64,000 nucleotides of DNA from Clostridia bacterium (GTDB taxonomy: Bacteria > Bacillota > Clostridia > TANB77 > CAG-508): assembly GCA_017512025.1 (NCBI GenBank), contig JAFWHH010000009.1, positions 1 through 64,000 of the forward strand, written 5' to 3'. Positions 15,865-24,981 of this stretch are shown piece by piece. Both the position numbers and the translations under genes were made by a program. The notes under the pieces are model-generated. The model did no database searches. It was not told the origin of the DNA and saw only the letters and a list, made by a program, of their open reading frames with translations. Position 1 is the stretch's first letter, and every line of letters starts with the position of its first letter.

Positions 15865-17085
15865 TTATCTTTGTTCTGCAGTACATGTCATAATCGTATA
15901 ATTACCAGTCTTATTTAAGTTTTCGTAAGTTATTAAATATTCTTCTCCCCATGATGCAACAATAATACCTTCATCTGTGGAGCCGACTATAACCATCGCA
16001 TGACCATCTTCAAACGTTACTTCTCTGGGTATGCCCGTCACAATCGTACCTTCATGTATTTCTGATTCACGCGAGCTAGTAAGTGTCATATATATATCGT
16101 TATGATTATCAACATGTATGCTTAAGCAAGTATCTTCATCAAGATTATCCTCAACAAACTTTTTTAATTCTTTGTCATCATGAGCAATAAAAGTAGTCTC
16201 TCCGTTTTCTTCAATATAAGCATTTTTACTGCTCTCACATGTTTTTTCGTAGTTTAATACCTTAGATGTATTTTTTGAGCTCATAAAACCTTTTCCTTGC
16301 TCTGACAAAGCTCCGCCATCTAAGTATTTTTGTTCCTTTGCATAGTATGTTGGCATATCAGCGTTAGGATCTTGTACAACGTATTCATCATTTACTTTTA
16401 CTATACCATTTTTGTCTTTAGAAAATAACTTTCCATTGTTTTCTTCTGAATTTGCATATATGTATATATCCATCAACAGCATTGTAGAGTTAACTACTAA
16501 ACGATTTTCTTCATCCACAACAAACATTGGATATCCAAAATCCTCTTCAAATGCTACTGGATCATATCTATATGCATATAATATGTTATTAGCAGTTGCG
16601 GCGTACGTACATGCACCTATTGAATCAACCATTGTGCAAGCTTTGGCAGCATCTTCATATGACATATTGAATTGTTTTGCTATACCTTTAACAAGTTTAG
16701 AATCTTCGTCTCCATTATTGTAATAATCGCTGAACATTTTACTCCACAGTACATTTTGCCCAACTCCATACATAAATGATTCTTCTCCAAATATTTCTTT
16801 AAGATAATCTCCATCAAGTTCAAATAATCTGTCAATTATCTGCATATTAGCATTCTCTGCGTTTTTAAACATATTTACTGTGCACTCAGTTGCAATTGCT
16901 ATCTTATTCATATTATCTATGGAATCTTGTATTAATGCACATATTTTTTGAGAATTAAAGTTGATATCTGCATCTTCTAATTTAGCTGCTTGCTCTAACA
17001 TTAGTATGCATACTTCAGCTGCACTTATGCCGTTTTTAATCTTTGGCACAGTAAATGCTTCTAGCTCTATAGAATCAAACTTCAT
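15865..17085 (-). CDS. LXG-like protein with papain-like C-terminal domain, copy A
   Basis: A 406-residue protein, closest to the copy at 11635 (shared AFEEDFGYPMF, NMSYEDAAKACT-type and INxRLFELDGDY-like segments). The presumed nucleophile is Cys159 in VDSIGACTYAATANNI; the histidine lies in FEDGHAMVIVGS, followed by VASWGEEYLITYENL, with Ala replacing the papain Asn. The helical N-domain covers about residues 1-100. Only two bases separate the start from the stop of the partner gene. Likely a type VII-exported peptidase or peptidase-derived protein; not shown. Confidence 0.7.
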   Translation of the reverse strand: MKFDSIELEAFTVPKIKNGISAAEVCILMLEQAAKLEDADINFNSQKICALIQDSIDNMNKIAIATECTVNMFKNAENANMQIIDRLFELDGDYLKEIFGEESFMYGVGQNVLWSKMFSDYYNNGDEDSKLVKGIAKQFNMSYEDAAKACTMVDSIGACTYAATANNILYAYRYDPVAFEEDFGYPMFVVDEENRLVVNSTMLLMDIYIYANSEENNGKLFSKDKNGIVKVNDEYVVQDPNADMPTYYAKEQKYLDGGALSEQGKGFMSSKNTSKVLNYEKTCESSKNAYIEENGETTFIAHDDKELKKFVEDNLDEDTCLSIHVDNHNDIYMTLTSSRESEIHEGTIVTGIPREVTFEDGHAMVIVGSTDEGIIVASWGEEYLITYENLNKTGNYTIMTCTAEQR

Positions 17086-17087
17086 AC

Positions 17088-17525
17088 CTAAACTAACGCC
17101 TCCATAACTTTTATATAATACTCTTTTGATGCTGTCATTTCTGAAATCTTTCTATTTGAATCTTTTAATTTTATATTTATTTCTTGCAATGCTTTATGTA
17201 TTTCCTTTTCAGCTTTTTCTGTATATTCAATTGAAGCATCAAATTTGCTAAGTTGCTTCGTTGCTGTATCACTTATATAGTTCTGACTAAAGGAGTCTCT
17301 ACCATCTGTATAGCATTCTTTTACCCTTTCTAGTTCTGGAATAACATCTTCCAATTTACTTTGTATTTCAACAATTTTTTTATTCTTATTATCTTCACGA
17401 TTTATAGCTATAGTTAAGTCTTTAATTTTTAGTCGAACTTCTTCTTTCATTTGAGCCGGATTTTCGGATTTTTTGTTTTGATTATTGGGATTTGAAACAA
17501 TTTTTTTACTACTAAATAAACCCAT
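17088..17525 (-). CDS. small coiled-coil partner of copy A
   Basis: A 145-residue coiled-coil protein starting MGLFSSKKIVSNPNNQ, with strong similarity to the start of the partner at 12887 (MGLFSSSKIV) and a shared inner motif (NYISDTATKQLSKFD against CYVSETATKQAEKFD). The two are clearly paralogous. It is the first gene of the cluster; the upstream 140 bases are AT-rich and should hold the promoter. GGAGG precedes the ATG. Confidence 0.66.
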   Translation of the reverse strand: MGLFSSKKIVSNPNNQNKKSENPAQMKEEVRLKIKDLTIAINREDNKNKKIVEIQSKLEDVIPELERVKECYTDGRDSFSQNYISDTATKQLSKFDASIEYTEKAEKEIHKALQEINIKLKDSNRKISEMTASKEYYIKVMEALV

Positions 17526-17640
17526 TTAAACCTCCTAAATTACTTATAAAATATTATAGTCATTTTATCATAACAGTACTTAGAAATAGTTTTTGTCACT
17601 AAAATGATATAGTATTGTAATATTACTGTAATACAATAAA

Positions 17641-17668
17641 AAAAGAGCCCTTTTAATTAGGCTCTTTT
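17641..17668 (-). terminator. terminator of the zinc-ribbon protein gene
   Basis: Stem AAAAGAGCC/GGCTCTTTT followed by TTTATTG on the minus strand. It isolates the zinc-ribbon gene from the effector cluster downstream. Confidence 0.78.
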
Positions 17669-17671
17669 TTA

Positions 17672-18544
17672 TTATTTCTTTTGAATTTTAAAGCTATTAA
17701 TAAATCCTTCTGAATCATAATCTAGTATTACTTCATAGTTAGTAAAATCTTCTAAACTACTTTTAATATTTAATATTTCATCTGGATCAGTTGTTTCTTT
17801 ATCTTCATATTTAACTGTTATTTTCCTTTCTTCATTAGTTTTATTACTCTTAATTACCTCATCTAATTGACGTCCTACTGAACTTCCAAATGATGTTCCT
17901 GAACGATAGAATAGGTTAAAACTTCTTGCTTCTGATGCTATTTCATCAGCTGTTTTAGCAGCTTTTTCTATAGTATAACAACATATATATCCGTCTTTAT
18001 CATAGTCTAATGTTATTTCATAGTGTATGCTTAAATCTAGGCTCTTTTTAATTTCTGCTATTTCTTCTGGATTTGTTGTTTCTTTATCTTCATATTTAAC
18101 TGTAATTTGCTTTTCGCTATATTTTTTATTGCTTTCAATAATATCGGCTATATCATCCTCAACAAATACTCCTGGTTGTCTTCCGTTGTTATAGTTTAAA
18201 TTAAATTGATTTGTACTAACTCCAAATCCATTTGTTTTTCTACTACCTTTGAATGTTACTCCAATTATAACAGCAAATATAATAAATATTGCTATTGCTA
18301 TAATCGGAATGATTATAAATTTAGTTGATATTGGTGCTACAGAGCTAAGATGTTCTTTTTGAGCTTTTATTCTTCCTTTTTCAAATTCATAACCTGAATT
18401 TTCCATATCTTCATATTTAACATGTTTAACTTCATCGTCAATTTTATAAGAAGCATTACAATATGGACATGTTATTATGTCTGTCCCCTCTTCTACCTTT
18501 AAACTTCCACCGCAATTCTTACATTCTAATTCAACTAGCTTCAT
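17672..18544 (-). CDS. zinc-ribbon, single-TM protein with duplicated outer domain
   Basis: A 290-residue protein. Residues 9-30 form a zinc ribbon (CKNCGG then CPYCNASY). A single membrane helix follows at about residues 75-95 (FIIIPIIAIAIFIIFAVIIG). The C-terminal part has two copies of an approximately 80-residue domain; each has KITVKYEDKETT or QITVKYEDKETT, an alpha-helical Glu-rich piece, then YEITLDYD/YEVILDYD. The ribbon would be inside and the repeats outside the cell. Function unknown. It is the neighbour of the effector cluster but has a separate terminator. Confidence 0.7.
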   Translation of the reverse strand: MKLVELECKNCGGSLKVEEGTDIITCPYCNASYKIDDEVKHVKYEDMENSGYEFEKGRIKAQKEHLSSVAPISTKFIIIPIIAIAIFIIFAVIIGVTFKGSRKTNGFGVSTNQFNLNYNNGRQPGVFVEDDIADIIESNKKYSEKQITVKYEDKETTNPEEIAEIKKSLDLSIHYEITLDYDKDGYICCYTIEKAAKTADEIASEARSFNLFYRSGTSFGSSVGRQLDEVIKSNKTNEERKITVKYEDKETTDPDEILNIKSSLEDFTNYEVILDYDSEGFINSFKIQKK

Positions 18545-18622
18545 ATTATCTCCTCCATATTTTTTATCTATATATCATTTTATAATACTAATTAACTTTT
18601 GTCGATATTTTTATAAAAAAAG

Positions 18623-18654
18623 CCAGCTCTACATCGATGATGATACAGAGCTGG
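18623..18654 (-). terminator. terminator of unit 7
   Basis: Stem CCAGCTCT/AGAGCTGG with inner ATCATCGAT pairing, then CTTTTTTT on the minus strand. Confidence 0.8.
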
Positions 18655-18663
18655 TTGTTATTC

Positions 18664-19176
18664 TCAATCGTAATTGAGAAAAACGTGCCGTTTTGCATGC
18701 GGAAACAGTCTACGTGCAGCTATGAAATCGCCTTCCTCCGTCGCAAGGATACGACTGGTAACATAGCGAGTTCTGTCGTAATGCTTCACGAAGATTTTCT
18801 TTCCATATGCCTTTCCGTCACGGACCATGGCAGTCAGCCTGCCATCCACCCAGATGTTGAGTTTACCGTAGCCGGCCTTCACAATACATACATACTGCGG
18901 ATAGTCGGAGATCAGCGGTTCAACTCCTCTAGACATCTGGAATCTGCCGAGGTTGAATCGTACCGTATATACCTCACTGTCATTAAGCTCTTTCTCTGCT
19001 TTATCGAGAATTCGATATTTGAGCAGATATGCAAGCCAGTCAGACAGGATGCTGGGAATAGCCGTATCATTCGGCCAACCCATTACATCATAAGTATTGG
19101 GTTCACGGTTTTTCCGTTTGGTCGTTGGTTTAACCAGTGCGGAATCGATTCTGCCCATAGTGCTGAGTGACCTCAT
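18664..19176 (-). CDS. hypothetical protein (GC-rich unit 7)
   Basis: A 170-residue basic protein (MRSLSTMGRIDSALVKPTTKRKNREPNTY). The central part is helical (ILSDWLAYLLKYRILDKAEK), followed by a beta-rich region with VCIVKAGYGKLNIWVDGRL. I do not recognise it; the basic N-terminus could contact nucleic acid. A long G-run ribosome site (GAGGGGGG) precedes the ATG. Codons such as CGG, CCG and GTC mark it as foreign to its surroundings. Confidence 0.68.
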   Translation of the reverse strand: MRSLSTMGRIDSALVKPTTKRKNREPNTYDVMGWPNDTAIPSILSDWLAYLLKYRILDKAEKELNDSEVYTVRFNLGRFQMSRGVEPLISDYPQYVCIVKAGYGKLNIWVDGRLTAMVRDGKAYGKKIFVKHYDRTRYVTSRILATEEGDFIAARRLFPHAKRHVFLNYD

Positions 19177-19242
19177 TGTGGTTACCCCCCTCTCTCATGT
19201 AATGAAGAGTTTACTAATCCACTTTCCGTGGGGCATGCTAAT

Positions 19243-19271
19243 ATTATACCATCTAGGGAGGCTTATGTCAA
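19243..19271 (-). promoter_or_regulatory. consensus promoter of unit 7
   Basis: Perfect -35 TTGACA (19266-19271), 17 bp, perfect -10 TATAAT (19243-19248). It begins only five bases after the stop codon of the upstream operon. Confidence 0.85.
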
Positions 19272-19276
19272 ACGAC

Positions 19277-20380
19277 TTATGCTTTTTTATCTATTTCTTC
19301 TAACTTTTCTTTCCAATGATTTGCAATTAGCTCTATAATGTCTTCAGCTTGTTTCTTATAATCATCTGTAATTGTTTCAAACTTACTAAATACAAATCCC
19401 GCTTCACTAACAGTAATACTATCCTTAACGAATGCTCCAGAAAGACCAATCATCTCTCCTTTATCCGCAAACTTATCAGAAGTAAATTTATAAATATAAA
19501 AAATTAAATCCTCTTTCTCGATAGTACCAACTAAAGAAATTGTATCCGGTGTTTTACCAAGTTCGGTTGGGTAGCTAAGCCAATCTATCATTACCGCTTC
19601 TGCTAACTTTTCTGTATCAACATTCTTTTTAGGAATAGTATTTTCCGCTTCTATACCAGTAAGCATTCTAGCAAGAGTCTGATAAGCTTGTTTATCATTA
19701 AATAGCTCTTCCCACCAAGAAGACTTAATACTCATTATATTATTAACTAACAGAGCCTTTATATAAAAAACTCTTGCATTACCATTAAGTTTTACATTGT
19801 CAAATCTTCTTAATAGTTCAATAGTATCATCGTTGTGAATATATGTAGCAAGATCAAATACCATTTCTAACGTCTCATATACACTAATTGGAATATCCTG
19901 TTTAGATTCAGTAATATATTTCTTTAAAACAGAGAGTTTGGTATTTATACTATTAGCTAAAGTATCATATTGCTCTTTAGTAAATAACTCTCCTTTTGGA
20001 TCATTATTAAGTACGATAGCTGCTAAGCAATCAACTATACCATCATACGCATTATCAAAGACTGTTATTAAAGTCTCAATAAACATCTGATATTTAGCTT
20101 TATATATTTGAACATCTTCTAATCTTGTAATGAAAGGTAAGTTATTAAATGTAGCTTCAAATAACATACAAAAACTCATAAACTTTAATTTATCATCAGA
20201 TCTATATAATGTATCAAGTACATATGGCATTTTATTTATATCAAGTTCATCAGATCGATCAAATATATCATCAATCCATTTATTCATTTCAGAATCATTT
20301 ATTTCAAAGTCATTAACTTTATCAAATAAATCTCCTATATCTGTTTCATCAATTAATTGTTTAAAATTATCAAAGTTCAT
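19277..20380 (-). CDS. unknown helical protein
   Basis: A 367-residue, acidic, mainly helical protein with no signal peptide (MNFDNFKQLIDETDIGDLFD). The C-terminal quarter looks alpha/beta (TISLVGTIEKEDLIFYIYKF, then AGFVFSKFETITDDYKK). No family is recognised. It is the last gene of a three-gene operon (11 bases after the beta-propeller-like protein), so it likely works with the membrane-anchored protein and the HExxH protein. Confidence 0.62.
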   Translation of the reverse strand: MNFDNFKQLIDETDIGDLFDKVNDFEINDSEMNKWIDDIFDRSDELDINKMPYVLDTLYRSDDKLKFMSFCMLFEATFNNLPFITRLEDVQIYKAKYQMFIETLITVFDNAYDGIVDCLAAIVLNNDPKGELFTKEQYDTLANSINTKLSVLKKYITESKQDIPISVYETLEMVFDLATYIHNDDTIELLRRFDNVKLNGNARVFYIKALLVNNIMSIKSSWWEELFNDKQAYQTLARMLTGIEAENTIPKKNVDTEKLAEAVMIDWLSYPTELGKTPDTISLVGTIEKEDLIFYIYKFTSDKFADKGEMIGLSGAFVKDSITVSEAGFVFSKFETITDDYKKQAEDIIELIANHWKEKLEEIDKKA

Positions 20381-20391
20381 TTTAAGCTCCT

Positions 20392-21330
20392 TTATTTTAG
20401 TGTATATTTAATAACCTTTTTCATTTTTGGAATAGCATAGAAATATTTATCTGAGCTACTTTCAAATAGCATATATAAATCATTATCTATACTAAATAGT
20501 CCTTCTGCCATTGGTGGGAATTTTATAGTAACTATATTATTATTATTTGTGAACTTATAATAAGGAACATCCTTACCTTTATAATTATAAGTCTCTGCTT
20601 TTTCTTCTAGTACATTACTATATACCTTTAAGTCTGATTTTATTAGATTTGTAAATGAACATGTAAACACAAAACTCTTGTTTGGTGCTATAGTCATTCC
20701 CTGTACCATCTTTGGTAATGACATTATATATTTAGGTTCATCATAGTTATAATCTGTTTCTGTATCAAATGCAAGTAGAAGCGGATTATTATCTGGTACT
20801 TTATAGAAAGGAGCTAAACAAAAGTCTCCTATATATAGAGTATTATATCCATAGTAACAAAAGTCTCCTCTTATACCAAGCTTTGTATCAGCTTTACTTT
20901 GTACATAATCATTTGAAGTGCTCATAATATCATCTAATAGGTATTCTTTTACATAGTAGTCACTGGTAATCCATACTGTACTATCATCAGTAGCAATTCC
21001 CCCTACGTGTGTTTTATCATCCTTACCTTTTGTATTACGTAGTTTTAAACTTTTTAGTAATTTACCACTAGAAAAATCTATCACATATAGCATACTTACA
21101 TCATTATTACCACTATAAGAAGTTTGTAAAACAACGTTATATTTTTTAGAATATGTCATTCCTTGCGGTACATATTTATCCTTGTTACCTTGAACATCGA
21201 ACATTTCTTCGTATTTATACTTATCCATGTTATAAGATATGTTAAGTACAAAGTAATCCAATAAAAGAAAGCCAATTATAACTCCTATTATAATTCCAAT
21301 ACCTATTAATATTTTTTTTACTATTCTCAT
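20392..21330 (-). CDS. membrane-anchored, beta-propeller-like protein
   Basis: A 312-residue protein with an N-terminal membrane anchor (residues 5-28, ILIGIGIIIGVIIGFLLLDY) and an extracellular domain that reads as repeated beta blades: QGMTYSKKYNVVLQTSY, MLYVIDFSSGKLLKSLKL, GGIATDDSTVWITSDYYVKEY, LLLAFDTETDY. These resemble YncE-like or lactonase-like propellers with about six or seven blades. No catalytic motif is evident. It is the middle gene of the operon. Confidence 0.62.
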   Translation of the reverse strand: MRIVKKILIGIGIIIGVIIGFLLLDYFVLNISYNMDKYKYEEMFDVQGNKDKYVPQGMTYSKKYNVVLQTSYSGNNDVSMLYVIDFSSGKLLKSLKLRNTKGKDDKTHVGGIATDDSTVWITSDYYVKEYLLDDIMSTSNDYVQSKADTKLGIRGDFCYYGYNTLYIGDFCLAPFYKVPDNNPLLLAFDTETDYNYDEPKYIMSLPKMVQGMTIAPNKSFVFTCSFTNLIKSDLKVYSNVLEEKAETYNYKGKDVPYYKFTNNNNIVTIKFPPMAEGLFSIDNDLYMLFESSSDKYFYAIPKMKKVIKYTLK

Positions 21331-21360
21331 TATGTATTTCCCCTTTTGTTTTGCATATAA

Positions 21361-23397
21361 TTATCTATTTTGATTATATTCTTCCGCTTCTTTTGTGATC
21401 GACTCATTATCTTCTATTTGCTCTGTTTTTATATCGGCTTGATTTAGTTGCTCTTTTGATACTTTAAGATATTCTATGCCACTATGTGGTCTTGTTTGTA
21501 ATGTAATTTGGCCTGGTGTGTCTCCATTATAATTAACAGGCATTTTCATTTGTCTCCTTGTTTTCATCTTATGTATTTTTATTTTCACTTTAGTAATTAA
21601 GTTAGATATAAAGCTAGATTTTATATTAATAGGAACCATAGATCGCTCTTTTTCAGGGTCTTTTTCTCCAGCAGAAAAGTTTAGTTTTTCTTTTTCTCTG
21701 ATATACATCGGAGTAATATCGTTATCTGAAACGTAGTAGAATGATAAATTACTCTCCTCTTCTTTTGTATCAACAACAATCATTCTTTGAGCAATGTGTA
21801 TTACTGCATCTGGATACTTTTGTAAAATCTCAGCTCTTAATGCTTCAAATTTTCTTACAACAAGCTGTAAATCTTCATCTCTATCTGCAGTATAATCAAA
21901 TGAAAATTTAGAATCACTATTTTTATCTATTGTACGCTCTGAGTGATATCTATCAATTAAAACTCCGTCTCCATATATAGCAGATGTAGTTACACCCCCT
22001 GTTTCTCCATTACTAGTTGAAAGTGTATATACTTCCGCTTCTGCAATTTTTTCGAATATATCATCATTTATATCTGCATACAAACCAAGCTCCATTATAT
22101 CGTATATAGAGCTATTTATTGCTGGTTCGTATCCTCTCATTAGTTCACCTATAAAAATATTTGTAAGCGTATTATCATTACCAATGTATGGTTTTATTCT
22201 TTTTATACAATCTCTTAATGGTAAATCACCATTCTTATATTTTGTTAATTCTTCTCTTGCTATTTGTTTGATATATGCTATTTTTAAATTTTCAAATTTT
22301 TCAATTGTAACACAAGCAGTCATATCTTTACATAGATGTTTTGAATTTGTTCCCATCTCCCTTGAATTAAGAAAAGAGACTATTTGCTCTATTTTATGTA
22401 TATTGCTCTCATCAATGTGTGTATCATCAAGGAAAATCTGATCTAAATCTTTTAAGAAGTATTTTTCAATTACCATACTTTCGAATTTAGCAACCAATAT
22501 ATCTCTTGACTCTATAAAGCCTGGTACCTTCACATCAATTAAATATTTTCTCACTGATTCGTCAGATATATCAGCATTATTCTCTTTAACCCAGGCTAAA
22601 AATGCAACATCACTTCTAATCTCTTCTATATCTGGTCCGTATTCAGCATACATACGTTTTCTTTTTTCAATGATATCGTCTGATAAATAGCTATAGTCTT
22701 TATTTAATGAATCTGAAATATCATTATACTTTGCTATTATATCTTCAGTTTTATATACAGAATCAGCTATTGAAAAAAAAGTATTAATATCTGCTGCAGG
22801 AATACCAAGAGCAGTAACTAGGTCACATTTTCCTAAAAGCATTACATTTTCGGTTCCTCTTGCCGCTTCAAGAAGTCTTATAAAATTAGTAAGAGTTTTG
22901 TACGCACGTGGCTTATGTCCAAGTTTTTCACACATCCATTCTGTATATCCCTCATTTAAACCTCTACCAATTTCCATTATTATATCGGTACCTAGTACTC
23001 TACGAAATTGTAATAAACCAGTACCACCAGCCAAACCAAGTCTATCACATTCTTCTTTTGTTCTTGACATGATAGCATGTATACACTCATGTACGGTTGT
23101 CTCTTTATCTTCAGGTTTATTTTCTATATCTGATGGAGTTAATAACGCACCATTTTTTCCAGATAAACAAAGAGTAATTGAAAGATCTGAAATAGATTGG
23201 TATCCAGCAGCTCTCATTTTTCCTACTGGCTCATTAGTATACACTTGAAGAACTGTAGATTTAATTCTTTTACGTGCAAAATCTTCACCAAATACTTTTA
23301 CAAATATAGGATTATTATTCATTTCTTGTGGAACCATTTTATAGATGTATGATCTAATATCTGGGTTCACCGTTTTTATTTTTACTTTTTCTCTCAT
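21361..23397 (-). CDS. large protein with an HExxH metallopeptidase motif
   Basis: A 678-residue protein without a signal peptide. KETTVHECIHAIM carries the HExxH zinc motif at His103-His107, and GRGLNEGYTEWM about 42 residues on provides a NExxxE arrangement (Glu149 and Glu153) like that of gluzincin peptidases. The middle is helical; the C-terminal 150 residues are basic (MKTRRQMKMPV) and polar. It may be a peptidase acting in the cytoplasm, or on a substrate at the membrane through its operon partner. Substrate unknown. It is the first gene of the operon. Confidence 0.62.
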   Translation of the reverse strand: MREKVKIKTVNPDIRSYIYKMVPQEMNNNPIFVKVFGEDFARKRIKSTVLQVYTNEPVGKMRAAGYQSISDLSITLCLSGKNGALLTPSDIENKPEDKETTVHECIHAIMSRTKEECDRLGLAGGTGLLQFRRVLGTDIIMEIGRGLNEGYTEWMCEKLGHKPRAYKTLTNFIRLLEAARGTENVMLLGKCDLVTALGIPAADINTFFSIADSVYKTEDIIAKYNDISDSLNKDYSYLSDDIIEKRKRMYAEYGPDIEEIRSDVAFLAWVKENNADISDESVRKYLIDVKVPGFIESRDILVAKFESMVIEKYFLKDLDQIFLDDTHIDESNIHKIEQIVSFLNSREMGTNSKHLCKDMTACVTIEKFENLKIAYIKQIAREELTKYKNGDLPLRDCIKRIKPYIGNDNTLTNIFIGELMRGYEPAINSSIYDIMELGLYADINDDIFEKIAEAEVYTLSTSNGETGGVTTSAIYGDGVLIDRYHSERTIDKNSDSKFSFDYTADRDEDLQLVVRKFEALRAEILQKYPDAVIHIAQRMIVVDTKEEESNLSFYYVSDNDITPMYIREKEKLNFSAGEKDPEKERSMVPINIKSSFISNLITKVKIKIHKMKTRRQMKMPVNYNGDTPGQITLQTRPHSGIEYLKVSKEQLNQADIKTEQIEDNESITKEAEEYNQNR

Positions 23398-23435
23398 ATC
23401 TTATACCTTTTTCCTTCGTATCATATTAAAAAATA

Positions 23436-23681
23436 TTAGTATACAATATCAGAAGGTACATTTTCGCCTTTACTAAAATAATCGATTAGTACCTTATCTT
23501 TGATTTCGTTTATAGTTATCATACCTTTATCATCATTTTTAACGATATAGTATTTAAAGGCTGGATAATCTTTTGATCTATCTAACCCTTTTATGACATA
23601 ACTATCATTATACTTATAAAAATTTACAGCTGAAGCATTGAATTCATCCTCAAGCTTCTTACATATTTCATTCATATTCAT
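23436..23681 (-). CDS. small unknown protein
   Basis: An 81-residue alpha/beta protein (MNMNEICKKLEDEFNASAVN), starting after AAAGGAG. It reads like a compact helix followed by beta strands (FYKYNDSYVIKGL, FKYYIVKNDDKGMITI). Unrecognised. It may be the first gene of the operon that continues with the HExxH protein 38 bases on. Confidence 0.55.
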   Translation of the reverse strand: MNMNEICKKLEDEFNASAVNFYKYNDSYVIKGLDRSKDYPAFKYYIVKNDDKGMITINEIKDKVLIDYFSKGENVPSDIVY

Positions 23682-23827
23682 ATAGATTACTCCTTTAAAA
23701 CACAACAATCCAATTTAACTAGCTATATTGTATCATAATAATCATTATTTTAATTTTATGTAACAAAAATGACATTTTTTTGTAATATGATTGAAATATA
23801 CAGCTTGAATACTTAATAAAAACAAAA

Positions 23828-23859
23828 AAGAAACACTACACTTAAATGTAATGTTTCTT
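23828..23859 (-). terminator. terminator after the phosphoesterase gene
   Basis: Stem AAGAAACA..ACA/TGT..TGTTTCTT with an ACATTTAAGTGT inner pairing, then TTTTG on the minus strand. Confidence 0.72.
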
Positions 23860-23872
23860 GTATTTATATATA

Positions 23873-24967
23873 TTATCTATCTCCTGGAGCCTCCGGATTT
23901 GATGGACTAGATGGGGTTGTTTGACCCTCTGTAGAATTAGCTTGAATTTCGTTTTCTTTTATAAATTCTTGTAATCTATCCTCAACCATCTTTGGCTCTC
24001 TTGGTTCAGAGATTTCACCAGTTGGTTCATCATACCCTCTTCCAACATATCTAACAAGACCGTCCTCTATGCAATATATAGCAGCACCATCGTATGATAT
24101 ATCTAAACATACAGAGCCATCTCTTTCGCATTTAGTAGCTTGTCCTGCTTGTGGTGTATGTCCATATAATGTTGTAACATTTATAGTATGCATTTCATCG
24201 AAAGGATTACTTTTACCTTTTCTCTTGAATTGCTCTTGGCTCTTTTGTGTACAGAACTCCATAAATGATTCCATAAACTTAGCATCTAATCCCATTAGTG
24301 TATTATAACGTATAGAATCTTCACTTTCTAATTTATCTATTAGAAATAAGAAAAACTTCTTATCATATGGCGCAGCATGAACAAGACAAGCTTTCTTTCC
24401 TTCAGTTTTTACAAATCCTATTACCATAGAATTAATTAAATATTTAACCAATTGCTCTTGCTCATTTTCTTCTAGTTCATCAAATGCCCTTAATGTTGGT
24501 AAACCACCGCCTTTTATCCATTCACTTATTTGAAAAAGTTCACTTTTAGGAATTCTCTTCTTTTCGAATCCTTTACTTTCAATTTGTTTAGAAATTTCAG
24601 TCATACCACGCATATAAGATTCTTCAGAAAGAAGATCCGCTTCTCTTTTTCTTATGAAGTCACTCATTCTTGTATAAATAGAAAACTCTGGAACTGTTAA
24701 GTTATGTTTTTTCATAATTTCATAACACTTCATAAATTTCCATTCATGATCTCCAAGAATAAGTCTAACATTTGGTCTATTCATAATATCTTGTAAAATT
24801 CTAATTCCATATGGACCGATATCTATAACATCACCAAGTATATAGAGAGTATCTTCATCATTTATACTATTAATAACATCTATGTATGTACCATACATAC
24901 CATGAAGATCACCTATAACATAGTGCTTACCTATTCGATTATTAACTTGACCATTCGTATTATCCAT
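23873..24967 (-). CDS. calcineurin-like metallophosphoesterase
   Basis: A 364-residue phosphatase. Motifs in order: GDLHGMYGTY (metal site 1), LGDVIDIGPYG (site 2), LILGDHEWK (the GNHE motif with Asp for Asn), VHAAP and LYGHTPQ. They match the bacterial PP2A-like/PrpA group, which removes phosphate from proteins or nucleotides. It is longer than the usual 220 residues by an insert and a Pro/Ser-rich tail. It follows the ABC exporter gene by 14 bases and should be cotranscribed. Confidence 0.85.
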   Translation of the reverse strand: MDNTNGQVNNRIGKHYVIGDLHGMYGTYIDVINSINDEDTLYILGDVIDIGPYGIRILQDIMNRPNVRLILGDHEWKFMKCYEIMKKHNLTVPEFSIYTRMSDFIRKREADLLSEESYMRGMTEISKQIESKGFEKKRIPKSELFQISEWIKGGGLPTLRAFDELEENEQEQLVKYLINSMVIGFVKTEGKKACLVHAAPYDKKFFLFLIDKLESEDSIRYNTLMGLDAKFMESFMEFCTQKSQEQFKRKGKSNPFDEMHTINVTTLYGHTPQAGQATKCERDGSVCLDISYDGAAIYCIEDGLVRYVGRGYDEPTGEISEPREPKMVEDRLQEFIKENEIQANSTEGQTTPSSPSNPEAPGDR

Positions 24968-24981
24968 CTAGGCCTCCTATA

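Noticed and set aside
18637..19170. A 177-codon plus-strand frame opposite unit 7
   Set aside because: Same reason: the minus strand has a perfect promoter and a strong ribosome site.
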